From contig NZ_FQWO01000003.1 in the NCBI RefSeq assembly GCF_900129705.1, forward strand, positions 124,001 through 188,000: DNA of 64,000 nucleotides, written 5' to 3'. Positions 42,326 to 51,933 of this stretch are shown here, in pieces. The DNA comes from Flavobacterium granuli (lineage in GTDB: Bacteria; Bacteroidota; Bacteroidia; Flavobacteriales; Flavobacteriaceae). Under the pieces are notes generated by a model. That model saw nothing but the letters and a program-made list of their open reading frames with translations. It was not told the origin of the DNA and made no database searches. Both the position numbers and the translations under genes were made by a program. Numbering within the stretch: position 1 is the stretch's first letter; each line of letters opens with the position of its first letter.

Positions 42326-44338
42326 TTATTCTTGGTTGAGGTTTCTTAACTGTCTCAGTTTTTCTTTCCAAGTATCCAGACTTTCTTTGTGAATTGCTAT
42401 ATTCTTGCGAACTTCTAAAACAATTGAATTTTCTTTTTTTGCATTTCGGGTATTTGCAAAAAATTGAATATTGTTTTCCAATTGGAAGATTTCGTTTTGA
42501 ACTTCCTCTATTTTACGCATGATAAAAATCTTCTCGTTTTCCAGTTTTCGAGCATCGTTGCTTTCTGATAGGTTGTCCATTCTATTGGCAAAACGAATCA
42601 TGTCAGTATCTTTTTTACTCAAACTTAATTTGTCAAAAAGGGCGTCTAAGATTTTATTGAACTTACCTTCAATGTGTCTCCTTGGGAAAGGAACTTTACC
42701 AAAAGTTTTCCAGTTTTCAATATGTAATTTTATGGCATCCAAATCTGTTTTGTGGTCACCGGTCAGTTGAAATTCCCTTAGAGTTTCCAGATAAGCTTTC
42801 TTTTTGTCAAAAGCTTGCATCTCATCAGTGTTTTCATCATGTTTTTGCTCTTTTAATTTGTCAAAATAATGATTACAGGCCTCTTTAAACTCTTTCCAGA
42901 TTTTATCTGAATATTTTCTTGGTACATGCCCTATTTTTTTCCACTCCTCTTGAATTTGCTTCATGATTGGTGTAGTTGCTTCAAAATCATCACTGTCTTT
43001 TAATTCTTGTGCTTTGGCAACGAGTGCATTCTTTTTGTTTAAATTTTCGTTTTGGTCTTTTTTGATGTCTTTGTAAAAAGAATTTTTGAAAGAATTAAAG
43101 TTTCTGACTGCCGTTTTAAATGAGGCCCAAGTTTCTTCATTCACTTCCGAAGGCACTTTTCCTGTTGAGAAAAAAGCGGTTCTTAAAGCTTCTACTTTTT
43201 CAATTTGCACTAGCCATTGTGAGTGAGAATTGACTCTGATGGTTGCCAAAACTTCAATCTCGGCGATTATTTGTTTTTTCTTTTCTAAATTTTCAAGTTC
43301 GCTACCTCTTAGTTTTTCAAACAAAATTTCACGTTTATCGTGCATTTTTTTTGTCAAATCACTAAATTGATTCCATATTTCATCACGATGTTCTCTAGAA
43401 ACAGGACCAATGTCTTCCTTCCAAATTCGATGTAAATCTTGTAATTCCCTGAAGGCTTTATTTACATCTGCTTCGTGGAGCAATTCTTCTACACGGCTAA
43501 CAATTTTTTGTTTTTGTTCTAAATTGTGTTTGAAATCCAAATCTCTTGCTTCGCGGTCCAGATGCAAATAATCGTAGAAATTCTCCACATGAAAATGATA
43601 GTTATTCCAAACGTGATTGTATTTGTCTTTAGGTATCGGTCCCGCATTTTTCCATCGCTCCCTTAATTCATTAAAATGTTTTAAGGTGTCCTTGATGTTT
43701 TCTTGCGGATTGATCAATTCTTTCAATTCCTCAACGATGGCTAATCTGTTTTCTAAATTGGATTTTAAGTTGGTCTGGAGACTCTTAAAATGATTGTTTT
43801 TGTTGTCTCTGTAAAGAGAGTAATATTGGTCAAATTTTACTTTTAGAGGAAAATGATATTGAAATTCATCTGTAGAATCTGGATTCTCATTGTGAAATTC
43901 TTCTTTTTTCTCTTCAATAAAGTGATTGTATTTTGCTAAAAAGGCTTTTTTTAATTCTTCAATATGATCTTTTACAGACATAACCTTGTCAGTAGAAACT
44001 AATTTTTTCAGTTCATCTACTAATATTTCCATAGACAAGGTCTCATAGTCTTGCATTGGAATTTCATGACGGTCTTTTAAGGTTTCGTCTTCGCTTTCTT
44101 CTGCGTTGGTATCAGCTATGGCATCAAGAGCTGTTTGCTTGCTTGAAGGTGTTGTTTTCTTATTATCTACCATTTCATCAGGAGTTGCAACATTGTTGTG
44201 CTGAGCAGCTGCAGTGTCATTTTGCTCTGCAAAAGTGGCTGTTTCCAATGTTTCAATATTGGACTGATTTGATTCATTCGAATCTTGGGCTAAATTTCCA
44301 TCTGCTTCAAGCAGGTTATCATTCTTTTCTTCTAACAT
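42326..44338 (-). CDS. DUF349 domain-containing coiled-coil protein
   Basis: A 670-residue highly charged helical protein. After a low-complexity Asn/Gln/Glu/Ala N-terminus (about 1-100), it contains a series of about 70-residue DUF349 repeats recognisable by ...RWKNAGPIPKDKYNHVWNNY, IWKEDIGPVSREHRDEIWNQ, EWKKIGHVPRKYSDKIWKEF and WKTFGKVPF. Function unknown; long coiled coil suggests a structural or scaffold role. The ATG at 44338 (MLEEKNDN) is preferred over the frame start at 44395 because a TATCTTTC promoter-like box lies between them. Terminator follows. Confidence 0.88.
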   Translation of the reverse strand: MLEEKNDNLLEADGNLAQDSNESNQSNIETLETATFAEQNDTAAAQHNNVATPDEMVDNKKTTPSSKQTALDAIADTNAEESEDETLKDRHEIPMQDYETLSMEILVDELKKLVSTDKVMSVKDHIEELKKAFLAKYNHFIEEKKEEFHNENPDSTDEFQYHFPLKVKFDQYYSLYRDNKNNHFKSLQTNLKSNLENRLAIVEELKELINPQENIKDTLKHFNELRERWKNAGPIPKDKYNHVWNNYHFHVENFYDYLHLDREARDLDFKHNLEQKQKIVSRVEELLHEADVNKAFRELQDLHRIWKEDIGPVSREHRDEIWNQFSDLTKKMHDKREILFEKLRGSELENLEKKKQIIAEIEVLATIRVNSHSQWLVQIEKVEALRTAFFSTGKVPSEVNEETWASFKTAVRNFNSFKNSFYKDIKKDQNENLNKKNALVAKAQELKDSDDFEATTPIMKQIQEEWKKIGHVPRKYSDKIWKEFKEACNHYFDKLKEQKHDENTDEMQAFDKKKAYLETLREFQLTGDHKTDLDAIKLHIENWKTFGKVPFPRRHIEGKFNKILDALFDKLSLSKKDTDMIRFANRMDNLSESNDARKLENEKIFIMRKIEEVQNEIFQLENNIQFFANTRNAKKENSIVLEVRKNIAIHKESLDTWKEKLRQLRNLNQE

Positions 44339-44797
44339 TTTTTCAATGTTTAAGGTTTTTACTAAAATTGAATGCGAAAGATAGTAAAGGCGCATTGAAA
44401 TTCAAAATAAATCCTTTGTTTATAGTTGTATTGTGTTAATTTTTTTTTCATTTCGAAGCAATTTCTTGCTATTCGGTTTGACTGTTTAGTTATTCGAAAA
44501 GGAAAATAAAAATAAGATTTTACTGTAGGTAAAATTTAAGGTAGTTCTATAAAATTACTTCTAAAAAGCAATAAGAGTCTTGTTGATACAGGATTTTATT
44601 TTTTTAACAAATAAGAGTTTTTATGTTACAATTCCGCTGATTTTGTTGGGCTTACATTGAAACAGAGTGTTTAATTTTTTAATTTTTTTATAAGAGAGAG
44701 AGCAATTTTACTTCAAAGCTCTATTTTTGTCGAAAAGCCCATTTTTGGGGATATTCGAGGTTGTTAATTAAGTTTTTTTAGAATATAATTTTAAATT
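44339..44797. other. Intergenic region between DUF349 and cupin genes
   Basis: AT-rich, about 460 nt, with divergent promoters: a TATCTTTC-like box near 44379-44386 on the minus strand, and TATTTTTG at 44722-44729 on the plus strand. No protein-like frame or structured RNA was recognised. Confidence 0.5.
44722..44729 (+). promoter_or_regulatory. -7 promoter element of the cupin gene
   Basis: TATTTTTG, leaving a leader of about 65 nt before the start at 44798. Confidence 0.5.
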
Positions 44798-45232
44798 ATG
44801 AGTGAAATTGAAGTGATTAAAGGGGAGATTTTTAATGATCATCGCGGTCAGATTTCCTCCTTAAACAGTTTTAGATTTGGAGAAGTGGAGCGTTATTATT
44901 TCATTCATCATCCAGATCCAAAGGTTATAAGAGGTTGGCATGCACACCAATTTGAAAAAAAATGGTTTCAATGTGTTAAGGGTTCATTTACGATGGCTTT
45001 TGTTAAAATTGATGATTGGGATGCGCCTTCAAAAGATTTAAAAGCAGAAATTTTTGAAATTTCAGAAGAAACAAGTGAAGTTATTTGCTTGCCTATGGGC
45101 TATGCCAATTGCATAAAAGCACATGATAAAGATAGTGTTTTGATGGTTTTTTCCGGCAAACGAATTCCGGAAGCCTATGAGGATTCTTGGCGTTACGATG
45201 CCAATAATTGGGTGGATTGGTCTAAAATATAA
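44798..45232 (+). CDS. Sugar epimerase/isomerase-type cupin, WxcM/FdtA-like or RmlC-like
   Basis: A 144-residue cupin: RGQISSLNSFRFGEVERYYFI, then RGWHAHQFEKKWFQCVKGSF with the conserved His pair, and VICLPMGYANCIKAHDKDSVLMVFS. This pattern is shared by dTDP-sugar 3,5-epimerases and by 3,4-ketoisomerases (FdtA/QdtA), and simple inspection does not separate them. It is a single gene, not in a glycan cluster, with its own promoter and a long two-way terminator after it. Likely acts on a nucleotide sugar; the exact reaction is open. Confidence 0.8.
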   Translation: MSEIEVIKGEIFNDHRGQISSLNSFRFGEVERYYFIHHPDPKVIRGWHAHQFEKKWFQCVKGSFTMAFVKIDDWDAPSKDLKAEIFEISEETSEVICLPMGYANCIKAHDKDSVLMVFSGKRIPEAYEDSWRYDANNWVDWSKI

Positions 45233-45295
45233 TTTTTTAAAAGAATGTGCTGAGATTGAATTACGTAAGGCTGATTTAGTTTTTCGGAATTATAT

Positions 45296-45363
45296 AAAAA
45301 ATCGTCTGGATTTAAATAAGTAACCTAATTGAGTTAGAATTAATTTAAATCCAGACGATTTTT
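45296..45363. terminator. Large inverted repeat terminator between the cupin gene and aroE
   Basis: A 21-bp perfect stem (45297-45317 with 45343-45363, core TCGTCTGGATTTAAAT) and a 25-nt loop; A/T ends give T-runs in both directions. It serves both convergent genes. Confidence 0.88.
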
Positions 45364-45377
45364 ATTATGTTAATTTT

Positions 45378-46127
45378 TTATTTATTCCAAATGGACCAAG
45401 CCTTCTCTGCTTGAAAAATGAGCATGTCGAGACCATTTTTGATTTGAGCTCCTTTTTCTTTCGCTTTTTTAAGAAATTGAGTTTCTTCAGGATTGTAAAT
45501 CAAGTCGTATGCAATGTGCTTTTGAGTGAAAAAATCATAAGGAATCAACGGAAAAGCCTCAATATTAGGACTTGTACCTACTGGTGTCGAGTTGATGATT
45601 ATTTGATATTCATTGAAAGTATCAGCATTAATTTGATTGTAGTCAATCGCATTTTCGGAAGGAGTTCTTGATACAAAAACATAAGAAATTCCCAATTCGT
45701 CTAAAGCAAAAGCAACTCCTTTTGAAGCACCTCCTGTTCCTAGAATTAAGGCTTTTTTATGATGGGCTTGCAATAAGGGTTCAAGTGATTTTTGAAAACC
45801 ATAATAATCGGTATTGTAGCCTTTTAATTTGCCTTTTTTGGTAATTTTAATCGTGTTTACGGCGCCTATTTTAGCCGCCTTTTTTGATAATTTATCTAAA
45901 AAAGGAAGAACAGATTCTTTATAAGGAATAGTGACATTCAGGCCTTTTAAATTGGGATTGCTCTTTATTAGTTCGGTAAAAGCACTGATTTCTGCGATGT
46001 CAAAGTTTTCGTAAGAACAATCTTCAGAGTTTTCTTTTTTAAATTTTTCAGTAAAATATCCTTTTGAAAAAGAATAGCTAATGTTGCGCCCTAATAGGCC
46101 AAAGCGTTTTTTTTCTATTTCGACCAT
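45378..46127 (-). CDS. aroE: Shikimate dehydrogenase
   Basis: A 249-residue NADP-dependent enzyme reducing 3-dehydroshikimate. FGLLGRNISYSFSKGYF supplies the substrate-binding Ser pair, GLNVTIPYKESV the catalytic Lys, NTDYYGF the Asp, and LILGTGGASKGVAFAL the NADP-binding Gly-rich loop. Length is slightly short but complete. It shares one base with the TPR gene upstream, so the two are co-translated. Confidence 0.95.
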   Translation of the reverse strand: MVEIEKKRFGLLGRNISYSFSKGYFTEKFKKENSEDCSYENFDIAEISAFTELIKSNPNLKGLNVTIPYKESVLPFLDKLSKKAAKIGAVNTIKITKKGKLKGYNTDYYGFQKSLEPLLQAHHKKALILGTGGASKGVAFALDELGISYVFVSRTPSENAIDYNQINADTFNEYQIIINSTPVGTSPNIEAFPLIPYDFFTQKHIAYDLIYNPEETQFLKKAKEKGAQIKNGLDMLIFQAEKAWSIWNK

Positions 46128-47524
46128 TATTCTTTATTGTGTTTCGCGATATAATTTTGCACCGTTTTTTTAGTCCAAACCACAGGGAATAAATCTTCAA
46201 GAAGAATATAATTGTCAAAATTCAATCGCAAAGCATTGCTCAAATGGAATTTAGCTTTGGTATTGTCTTGAATCATAAAGTACAATCCAGCCAAACGGTA
46301 TTCGACTTCGTTTTCTTCGGGATAATATTCTGAGGCCTGTAATAAAGTTTGAATGGCACTTTCAAATTCACCTAAAAATTGAAGGATATCTACCCAAAAT
46401 AACCAAGTGTCTAATCCTGTATCGCCAAATTCTACTGCTTTTCTATAACCAAATTCAGCTTCTTCAAAGAAGTTCATCTGTTTGTTTATTGTTGCATATC
46501 GTTTCCAGTATAAACGGTTTTGATTGTCTATAGCTAAAGCTTTGTTGACATAAAATAATGCTTTCTCAAAGTTTTTTTGACGGACATAGAAATCAGTAAT
46601 AGCAACCCAACCTTTGTCTAAAAGAGGGTCTTCATGTACCGTTTCGTTGTAATATTTTAATGCTAATGCGGTATTGCCTAATTTTTCATGGCATTTTCCT
46701 ATTCGAAGTAAGGCATAAGAAGTCGCGTCATCGAGCTCGATGGTACGGCTGTAGCTTTCAATCGCTTCTTCGTATTTTTCTAATCTTTCGTAAGCTTTGG
46801 CTCTTTCCATGAAAGCACCTAAGAATTCGTCATCAATCAGCGTTGCATAATCAAAGGCACGGATGGCATTTTCATAGTCTTTTACACCATAATACAAACG
46901 TCCCATCTGATGCCAGGCAATTTCACTATACGGATTTTTGTCGATGTATTTATTTAGATAGGCAATAGCGTCAAGGTTTTGATCTAAAAATTCGAAACAA
47001 TATACCACATTGTACAATGCAGATTGGTCTTCGAGATCTTCTTCAAGGCATTTGATGAAGCTTTCTTTTGCCAGTTCCAGATTATCCATAAACAGGTATT
47101 CCATCCCTATTAAGTTATAGACATCGGCATAATCATCGGTGTATTCTAAAGCTGTTTCTAAGTAGGCAACCGCTTTTTCATGCTGGTCACGTTTAGAGCA
47201 AATATTGGCTTTTTGAATGTAAATTTCTTCATTAGTAGGTTCAAAGGCATATAGCTCGTTGAGTAATTTTTCAGCTATATCCAGTTTGTCGTCAAATACA
47301 AGCATTTCTACTTGAACCAACTTCAATCCCGTCGATTTAGGGTGTTGATCCAGTGCTAGTTTTAATGCTTTTTTTGCCAAAGCGGCCTTACCCATATCGA
47401 GATAATGAAGTATGATTTCTTCAAATTCTTCGGAGTCAAAAAAGAGCACTTTGTTCGTTTTTAACATCGACTCAAATTTTGACAGAGATAAGTTATAATC
47501 TTCTTCTTCGTTGCTTAATTGCAT
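46127..47524 (-). CDS. Tetratricopeptide repeat protein
   Basis: A 465-residue protein made of about ten TPR units (for example GKCHEKLGNTALALKYYNET and YIQKANICSKRDQHEKAVAY). No signal peptide or membrane segment, so it is cytoplasmic. TPR proteins mediate protein contacts; the partner is unknown. It overlaps aroE by a single base (stop/start overlap). Precedes aroE conservedly in Flavobacteria, by memory. Confidence 0.9.
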   Translation of the reverse strand: MQLSNEEEDYNLSLSKFESMLKTNKVLFFDSEEFEEIILHYLDMGKAALAKKALKLALDQHPKSTGLKLVQVEMLVFDDKLDIAEKLLNELYAFEPTNEEIYIQKANICSKRDQHEKAVAYLETALEYTDDYADVYNLIGMEYLFMDNLELAKESFIKCLEEDLEDQSALYNVVYCFEFLDQNLDAIAYLNKYIDKNPYSEIAWHQMGRLYYGVKDYENAIRAFDYATLIDDEFLGAFMERAKAYERLEKYEEAIESYSRTIELDDATSYALLRIGKCHEKLGNTALALKYYNETVHEDPLLDKGWVAITDFYVRQKNFEKALFYVNKALAIDNQNRLYWKRYATINKQMNFFEEAEFGYRKAVEFGDTGLDTWLFWVDILQFLGEFESAIQTLLQASEYYPEENEVEYRLAGLYFMIQDNTKAKFHLSNALRLNFDNYILLEDLFPVVWTKKTVQNYIAKHNKE

Positions 47525-47733
47525 ACTTTGTTTTTTTTGAATTTGGCCTATTTAAAATTAGGCATCCTTACTGTTATTCGGAAGAAAAAGTGGAATTGTT
47601 GTGAACAATTTAATTAACATTCTATAGGGAGATTTAAATCGATTTTTTATAATTTTTCGGTTTCGAAAATGCAAAACCAGTATTAGAATCGAAATAAAAT
47701 TATATTGTTATAGATGATAATCAAAATTGTTAT

Positions 47734-48924
47734 TTATAGACTGCTGTTCATTATTTCATCCATTACTTCTAACATTATTGCGCAACCTTCGCGTATTTCC
47801 TGTTCAGAAATTGTAAGCGGCGGCGTAATTCGAATCGCACATCCTTCAAATAGTAACCAGAATAAAATAAGACCTTTGTCTTGACATTTTAATATCACTT
47901 CATTCGTTATTGCTGCACTTTTTGTCATTGCGGCAAGCATTAACCCTTTTCCTCTAACTTCTTGTATCAAAGGATGTACCAAAAGTGATTTAAATAGTTT
48001 TTCTTTTTCTAAGGCTTCGGGCATTAGATTAGTTTCGGTAATTTCTTTCAAGGTGGCTAAACAGGCTGACGCAATGACAGGGTGACCACCAAAAGTAGTG
48101 ATGTGTCCCAGTTTTGGATTATCACTTAATAAATCCATCATAGCCGACGAAGCTGTAAATGCTCCTACTGGCATACCAGAACCCATTCCTTTTCCCATTA
48201 CCACCACATCAGGTACTACATCGTAATTTTGAAAGCCAAAAAGTTTTCCTGTTCTCCCAAAGCCTGGTTGTATTTCATCCAGAATCATCAGCGCTCCCAT
48301 CTCAGTACAACGTTTACGCACTTTTTTAAGAAAATCATTATCAGGCTGAATGAATCCGGCGCCTCCTTGTATGGTTTCCAGAACGATTCCAGCTGTTTTT
48401 GTGGTTATTTTCTCCAGATCGGCTTCATTGTTGAAAGTGATGAAATCAACATCGGGAATTAATGGGCGAAAAACTTGTTTGCGTTCCTCAAATCCCATGA
48501 TACTCATCGATCCCATCGTATTGCCGTGATAAGCATTGTGGCAAGAAATTAATTGGCTTCTGCCGGTAACTCGTCTCGCTAGTTTTAATGCGCCTTCAAT
48601 TGCCTCTGTGCCTGAGTTTACTAAATAAGTTTTGTCCAAAGGTTCGGGTAGGAGCGAGGCCATGAGTTTGCAAAACTCGACTGCTGGGCTTTGAGAATAT
48701 TCCCCATAAACCATAACATGCGAATATTTATCCAGTTGTTCCTTTATGGCTTGGTTTACTCTTTCCGGTTGATGTCCCAGCGTGCAGGCGGAGACACCCG
48801 CTACAAAATCCAGGTATTTTTTATTGTTAGTATCGTAAATATAAGAGCCTTTTGCGTAGGATACTTCCATGCCCAATGGATGAGGGGAAGTTTGTGCTTG
48901 GTATTTAATGAAATCGTTGTTCAT
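47734..48924 (-). CDS. Class III aminotransferase (aspartate aminotransferase family)
   Basis: A 396-residue PLP enzyme. LVNSGTEAIEGALKLAR, NAYHGNTMGSMS, ILDEIQPGFGRTGKLFGF and the Schiff-base Lys in VVVMGKGMGSGMPVGAF are class III marks shared with acetylornithine and ornithine aminotransferases. Specificity (ArgD-like, RocD-like or other omega-transaminase) cannot be set by eye. The reading frame is open to 48957, but MNNDFIKYQAQTSPHPLGME at 48924 is the typical start. The next gene upstream is the OstA-like gene, which ends 89 nt earlier. Confidence 0.88.
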   Translation of the reverse strand: MNNDFIKYQAQTSPHPLGMEVSYAKGSYIYDTNNKKYLDFVAGVSACTLGHQPERVNQAIKEQLDKYSHVMVYGEYSQSPAVEFCKLMASLLPEPLDKTYLVNSGTEAIEGALKLARRVTGRSQLISCHNAYHGNTMGSMSIMGFEERKQVFRPLIPDVDFITFNNEADLEKITTKTAGIVLETIQGGAGFIQPDNDFLKKVRKRCTEMGALMILDEIQPGFGRTGKLFGFQNYDVVPDVVVMGKGMGSGMPVGAFTASSAMMDLLSDNPKLGHITTFGGHPVIASACLATLKEITETNLMPEALEKEKLFKSLLVHPLIQEVRGKGLMLAAMTKSAAITNEVILKCQDKGLILFWLLFEGCAIRITPPLTISEQEIREGCAIMLEVMDEIMNSSL

Positions 48925-49013
48925 GTTTGTTTTTTTTAACCGAAAAGATTTTTGCAAAGTTCTCGGAATTTTCAGGTATTGATTAAAACTGAATACTGCC
49001 GATTGATAACTGC

Positions 49014-50645
49014 CTACTTTTTCTTCTTCTTTTTGTCATAGTTCAATGTTTCCTTTCTTATTTTCATCGGAACATTTTCTTTTGCGTCTTCCGCTTTTCC
49101 TTCTTTGATTAATTTGGCATTAAGTTCATTTTCTTCTGGCGGAAAAATATCATCTTTGGATTTAATCCTTTCGTCGCCACGCCAGAGGAGTCCTTTTAAT
49201 TTTCTTCCATTTTCAGGTAATTCTTCTTCTGGGAAGATATCGCCATCCACTTGATTAAAAAAAGTTATTGTTTCAACAGCATTATTCTCTATAATTAAAT
49301 TGATTTTGCTGCTTACATTTTTGTTGATACCAATGAGCTCCTGGGCATCATTTCGCATATAATAAACGACTTCAGTATTTTTTACGACGTCTACATCATG
49401 GAGTTTTCCTTCTTTGAATTTTCCATAGAGATTGAGTCCTTTTACTTGATTATAGCCGGTTCCCAGTGTGTCTTTCGAGACCAGAAAAGTATTATTGAGC
49501 ACTTTTAGGGAATCGAGTTGCTGTGTTGTATTGTTGCCTATAAGATGCATGATGTCTCCCGTAATCTGGTTTTCGCCATTCCATAATATCGGATTTCCTA
49601 TTAATTTTGTCAAGGCTGTTTTTGAACTCGAATGAATCGAATCGCATTTGCCGCTCATATCGGTTTTGAAAAAGCGAACATTGTTGAAAGCTCGAATAAT
49701 GCGGTTTCCTTCTTTACCGGTTACCATCAATTTCTTTCCATGAATGTAAACCGAGTCGTTTTGGACAAAATTGATTGCTACGGCTCTTTTGGTAACATAC
49801 ATCGAATCTACTTTTTTGTAAAGCTCGGCATAATGGCCTTTGACAATTCCGCGATTGATGGAATCGGTTATTTTTACATTGCGTGTGGCTGAAGCAAATT
49901 CCCGTCCTCGATCATAATATAAACTGTCACCTTCAATTAATCGATCTTCATATTTGATATAAGATTTTCGAAGAAAATGCCCTAGATTTTTTTTGGTGTC
50001 GTAAAATCCTTTTTCGGTATAGATAAAGTTTTTCTTGCTCGTAATTGTTGAAGGACCAAAAAGATAGGAATGTCCTGAATTACTAAAATAATCCAAGTGA
50101 TTGGATTTGATCACATAGGTAGGATTTGTAATGGTAACCGCTGTTAGGAATTGGAACTTTTTCTGTTCGACATAGTATTTTCCCGACTTAGAAGTCAAAG
50201 TGTTTTCCTTATTGTTAATGACTCCCTTTGTATTGTAATATACTTCCTGTGTGTTGCGGTTAAAGTTGATTGTATCTGTGGCCAGAGTAGCATCAGGCGA
50301 ACTCATAACGGCGTCTCCGGTGGCAAATGCTTGCTTTAAGTTGCCATTGTATTCAGCATATCTGCTGTTGAGATAAAGGGTATCGCCTTGAACTAATTGT
50401 ACGTTTCCGAAAGCTTTGATGTAATTTTCTTTTTGAAAATAGTAGGCTTTATTACAAGTTAGTACAATTCCGTCATGATTTACAATTACGTTTCCTGTAA
50501 GTAAAAAAGCATCGGGAATTTCGATCTGATTTACATCTGCATAATCAGAATGTTCAATGATAATTTTTTTTGGACTTTGAGCCCAAATACTTTTTGAACA
50601 GAGTATCAGTAAACTGCAACAGATGAAAAATAGTGATTTATTCAA
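49014..50645 (-). CDS. OstA-like protein, LPS-transport periplasmic component
   Basis: A 543-residue protein with an N-terminal signal peptide (cut after WA, before QSPKK) and a beta-jellyroll OstA domain (LLTGNVIVNHDGIVLTCNKA, ...YIKAFGNVQLVQGDTLYLNS, ADLNYNGNLKQAFATGD-like repeats). It is related to LptA/LptD-N and very probably has a role in LPS export, with most of its length being further OstA-like repeats. C-terminus is basic and ends in a Lys run. Starts with a perfect TAAATTTG -7 box 17 nt upstream. Common next to the aminotransferase in Bacteroidota. Confidence 0.87.
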   Translation of the reverse strand: MNKSLFFICCSLLILCSKSIWAQSPKKIIIEHSDYADVNQIEIPDAFLLTGNVIVNHDGIVLTCNKAYYFQKENYIKAFGNVQLVQGDTLYLNSRYAEYNGNLKQAFATGDAVMSSPDATLATDTINFNRNTQEVYYNTKGVINNKENTLTSKSGKYYVEQKKFQFLTAVTITNPTYVIKSNHLDYFSNSGHSYLFGPSTITSKKNFIYTEKGFYDTKKNLGHFLRKSYIKYEDRLIEGDSLYYDRGREFASATRNVKITDSINRGIVKGHYAELYKKVDSMYVTKRAVAINFVQNDSVYIHGKKLMVTGKEGNRIIRAFNNVRFFKTDMSGKCDSIHSSSKTALTKLIGNPILWNGENQITGDIMHLIGNNTTQQLDSLKVLNNTFLVSKDTLGTGYNQVKGLNLYGKFKEGKLHDVDVVKNTEVVYYMRNDAQELIGINKNVSSKINLIIENNAVETITFFNQVDGDIFPEEELPENGRKLKGLLWRGDERIKSKDDIFPPEENELNAKLIKEGKAEDAKENVPMKIRKETLNYDKKKKKK

Positions 50646-50661
50646 TGGATTTATTTTTCGT

Positions 50662-50669
50662 CAAATTTA
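50662..50669 (-). promoter_or_regulatory. -7 promoter element of the OstA-like gene
   Basis: Minus-strand TAAATTTG, 17 nt before the start codon. Confidence 0.55.
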
Positions 50670-50810
50670 TGAAAAAGGAAACAAACCCAATTCATATTAG
50701 CATTTATTTATAAAATAGGAAAAGAGAATAGACTTTTTTATTTTTAGAATAATGAGAAGAGGAATTTCAAGCGTTCAAATGGGTATTTTTAAAGGGATCC
50801 AAGTTTAGTT

Positions 50811-50856
50811 TTTTAATAAAAAAAGCTGATGCCATAACAAGGTTAGCGGCATCAGC
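50811..50856 (-). terminator. Rho-independent terminator after sodA
   Basis: A 9-bp stem GCTGATGCC (50825-50833) with GGCATCAGC (50848-50856), then a long T-run on the minus strand; 26 nt after the SOD stop. It closes the LUD-cdsA-psd-ACBP-sodA unit. Confidence 0.88.
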
Positions 50857-50882
50857 ATTACTTTTATTATAATTGAAATCTG

Positions 50883-51656
50883 TTAGTATTTCCTTCTTAT
50901 GGCGGCTTCGTAATTTTCGCCTACTTTTTTCCAATTGATTACATTAAAAAATGAATCAATGTAGTTTTGTCGTCTGTATTGGTAACCTAAATAGTATGCG
51001 TGTTCCCAGAGATCCAGAGCTAAAATAGGTGTTCCGGGAACAGCTGCATTTCTCATTAAGGGATTGTCTTGATTTTGGGTACTGGTAATCTGAAGTTTTT
51101 TATATTTGTCAACCACCAGCCAAACCCAAGCTGAACCAAATTGTTTTGATGATTCGGCCTTGAAAGCGGAAACAAAATTTTCATAAGACCCAAAATCTCT
51201 TGTGATTGCGGTTGCCAAAGTGTCTTTGGGAGCACCACCAGCATTAGGGGCCATAGATTCCCAATATAGAGTATGATTGTAATATCCTCCAGCATTGTTT
51301 CTTAAATCGGCATTGTCAAGATCCAGTTTTGCTAAGATGTTTTCTATAGTTTCATTCTCTAAAGCTGTTCCGGCAACGGCATTATTAAGGTTGTTGGTAT
51401 AGGTTAAGTAATGTTTAGAATAATGCATTTCCAGGGTTAAAGGGGAAATTGTTGGAGCCAAGGCATCGTATGGATATGGCAATTTTTCCAGTTGAAAAGA
51501 ACCTTGATTGGCTCTAACATCATCAGGAAGTCCAATGGATATTTTTTCTTCGGCCGTAGGTAATGGAACTTCTACAACTTCAGTCAATTTTTTGTCGTTG
51601 CATGAAACTAAAAAACTAAACAATAATAGGCCTAGTATAAAGTTAATCTTTTTCAT
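50883..51656 (-). CDS. sodA: Lipoprotein superoxide dismutase, Mn-type
   Basis: A 257-residue Fe/Mn SOD with an N-terminal lipoprotein signal (Cys19, VSC). All four metal ligands are present: His in LEMHYSKHY, His in GYYNHTLYW, Asp and His in LDLWEHAYYLGY. Gly in NNAGGYYN and Gln in QNQDNPLM are Mn-type rather than Fe-type positions. It should therefore act outside the cytoplasm, in or on the outer membrane. It follows the ACBP gene by 7 nt in a phospholipid-synthesis operon. Metal identity is inferred from two residues. Confidence 0.92.
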   Translation of the reverse strand: MKKINFILGLLLFSFLVSCNDKKLTEVVEVPLPTAEEKISIGLPDDVRANQGSFQLEKLPYPYDALAPTISPLTLEMHYSKHYLTYTNNLNNAVAGTALENETIENILAKLDLDNADLRNNAGGYYNHTLYWESMAPNAGGAPKDTLATAITRDFGSYENFVSAFKAESSKQFGSAWVWLVVDKYKKLQITSTQNQDNPLMRNAAVPGTPILALDLWEHAYYLGYQYRRQNYIDSFFNVINWKKVGENYEAAIRRKY

Positions 51657-51663
51657 TTTACTA

Positions 51664-51933
51664 CTATTTTTTTGAAAGAGAATTGATGATTTCTATATAT
51701 TGTTCTTTGGCTTCTTCAGCTGAAAGATGGCTAATTTGCATCCAAGCATTGATTTTGAAAGCATCTCTTAAGTGAAAAGCAGCAGTTTGTTTTGGTTCTA
51801 CTGTTCCAAAGGTTGCCTGTTTGTAATAGGCATAGAGACGCAGCTGCACATCTTGCGGTAAAGACGCTTGAGTCATTTTGGAAGCCGTTTCTACAGCTTC
51901 CTGAAATCGAGTATCTAAATCTTTTTCGATCAT
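51664..51933 (-). CDS. Acyl-CoA-binding protein
   Basis: An 89-residue four-helix protein of the ACBP family: RLYAYYKQATFGTV, then FKINAWMQISHLSAEEAKEQYIEI. The Tyr, Lys and Trp that bind the acyl-CoA phosphate and adenine are in place. ACBP carries long-chain acyl-CoA; it is mainly eukaryotic, with scattered bacterial occurrence, and is a regular gene in Bacteroidota. Its ATG overlaps the psd stop by one base, so it is coupled to phosphatidylethanolamine synthesis. Confidence 0.93.
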   Translation of the reverse strand: MIEKDLDTRFQEAVETASKMTQASLPQDVQLRLYAYYKQATFGTVEPKQTAAFHLRDAFKINAWMQISHLSAEEAKEQYIEIINSLSKK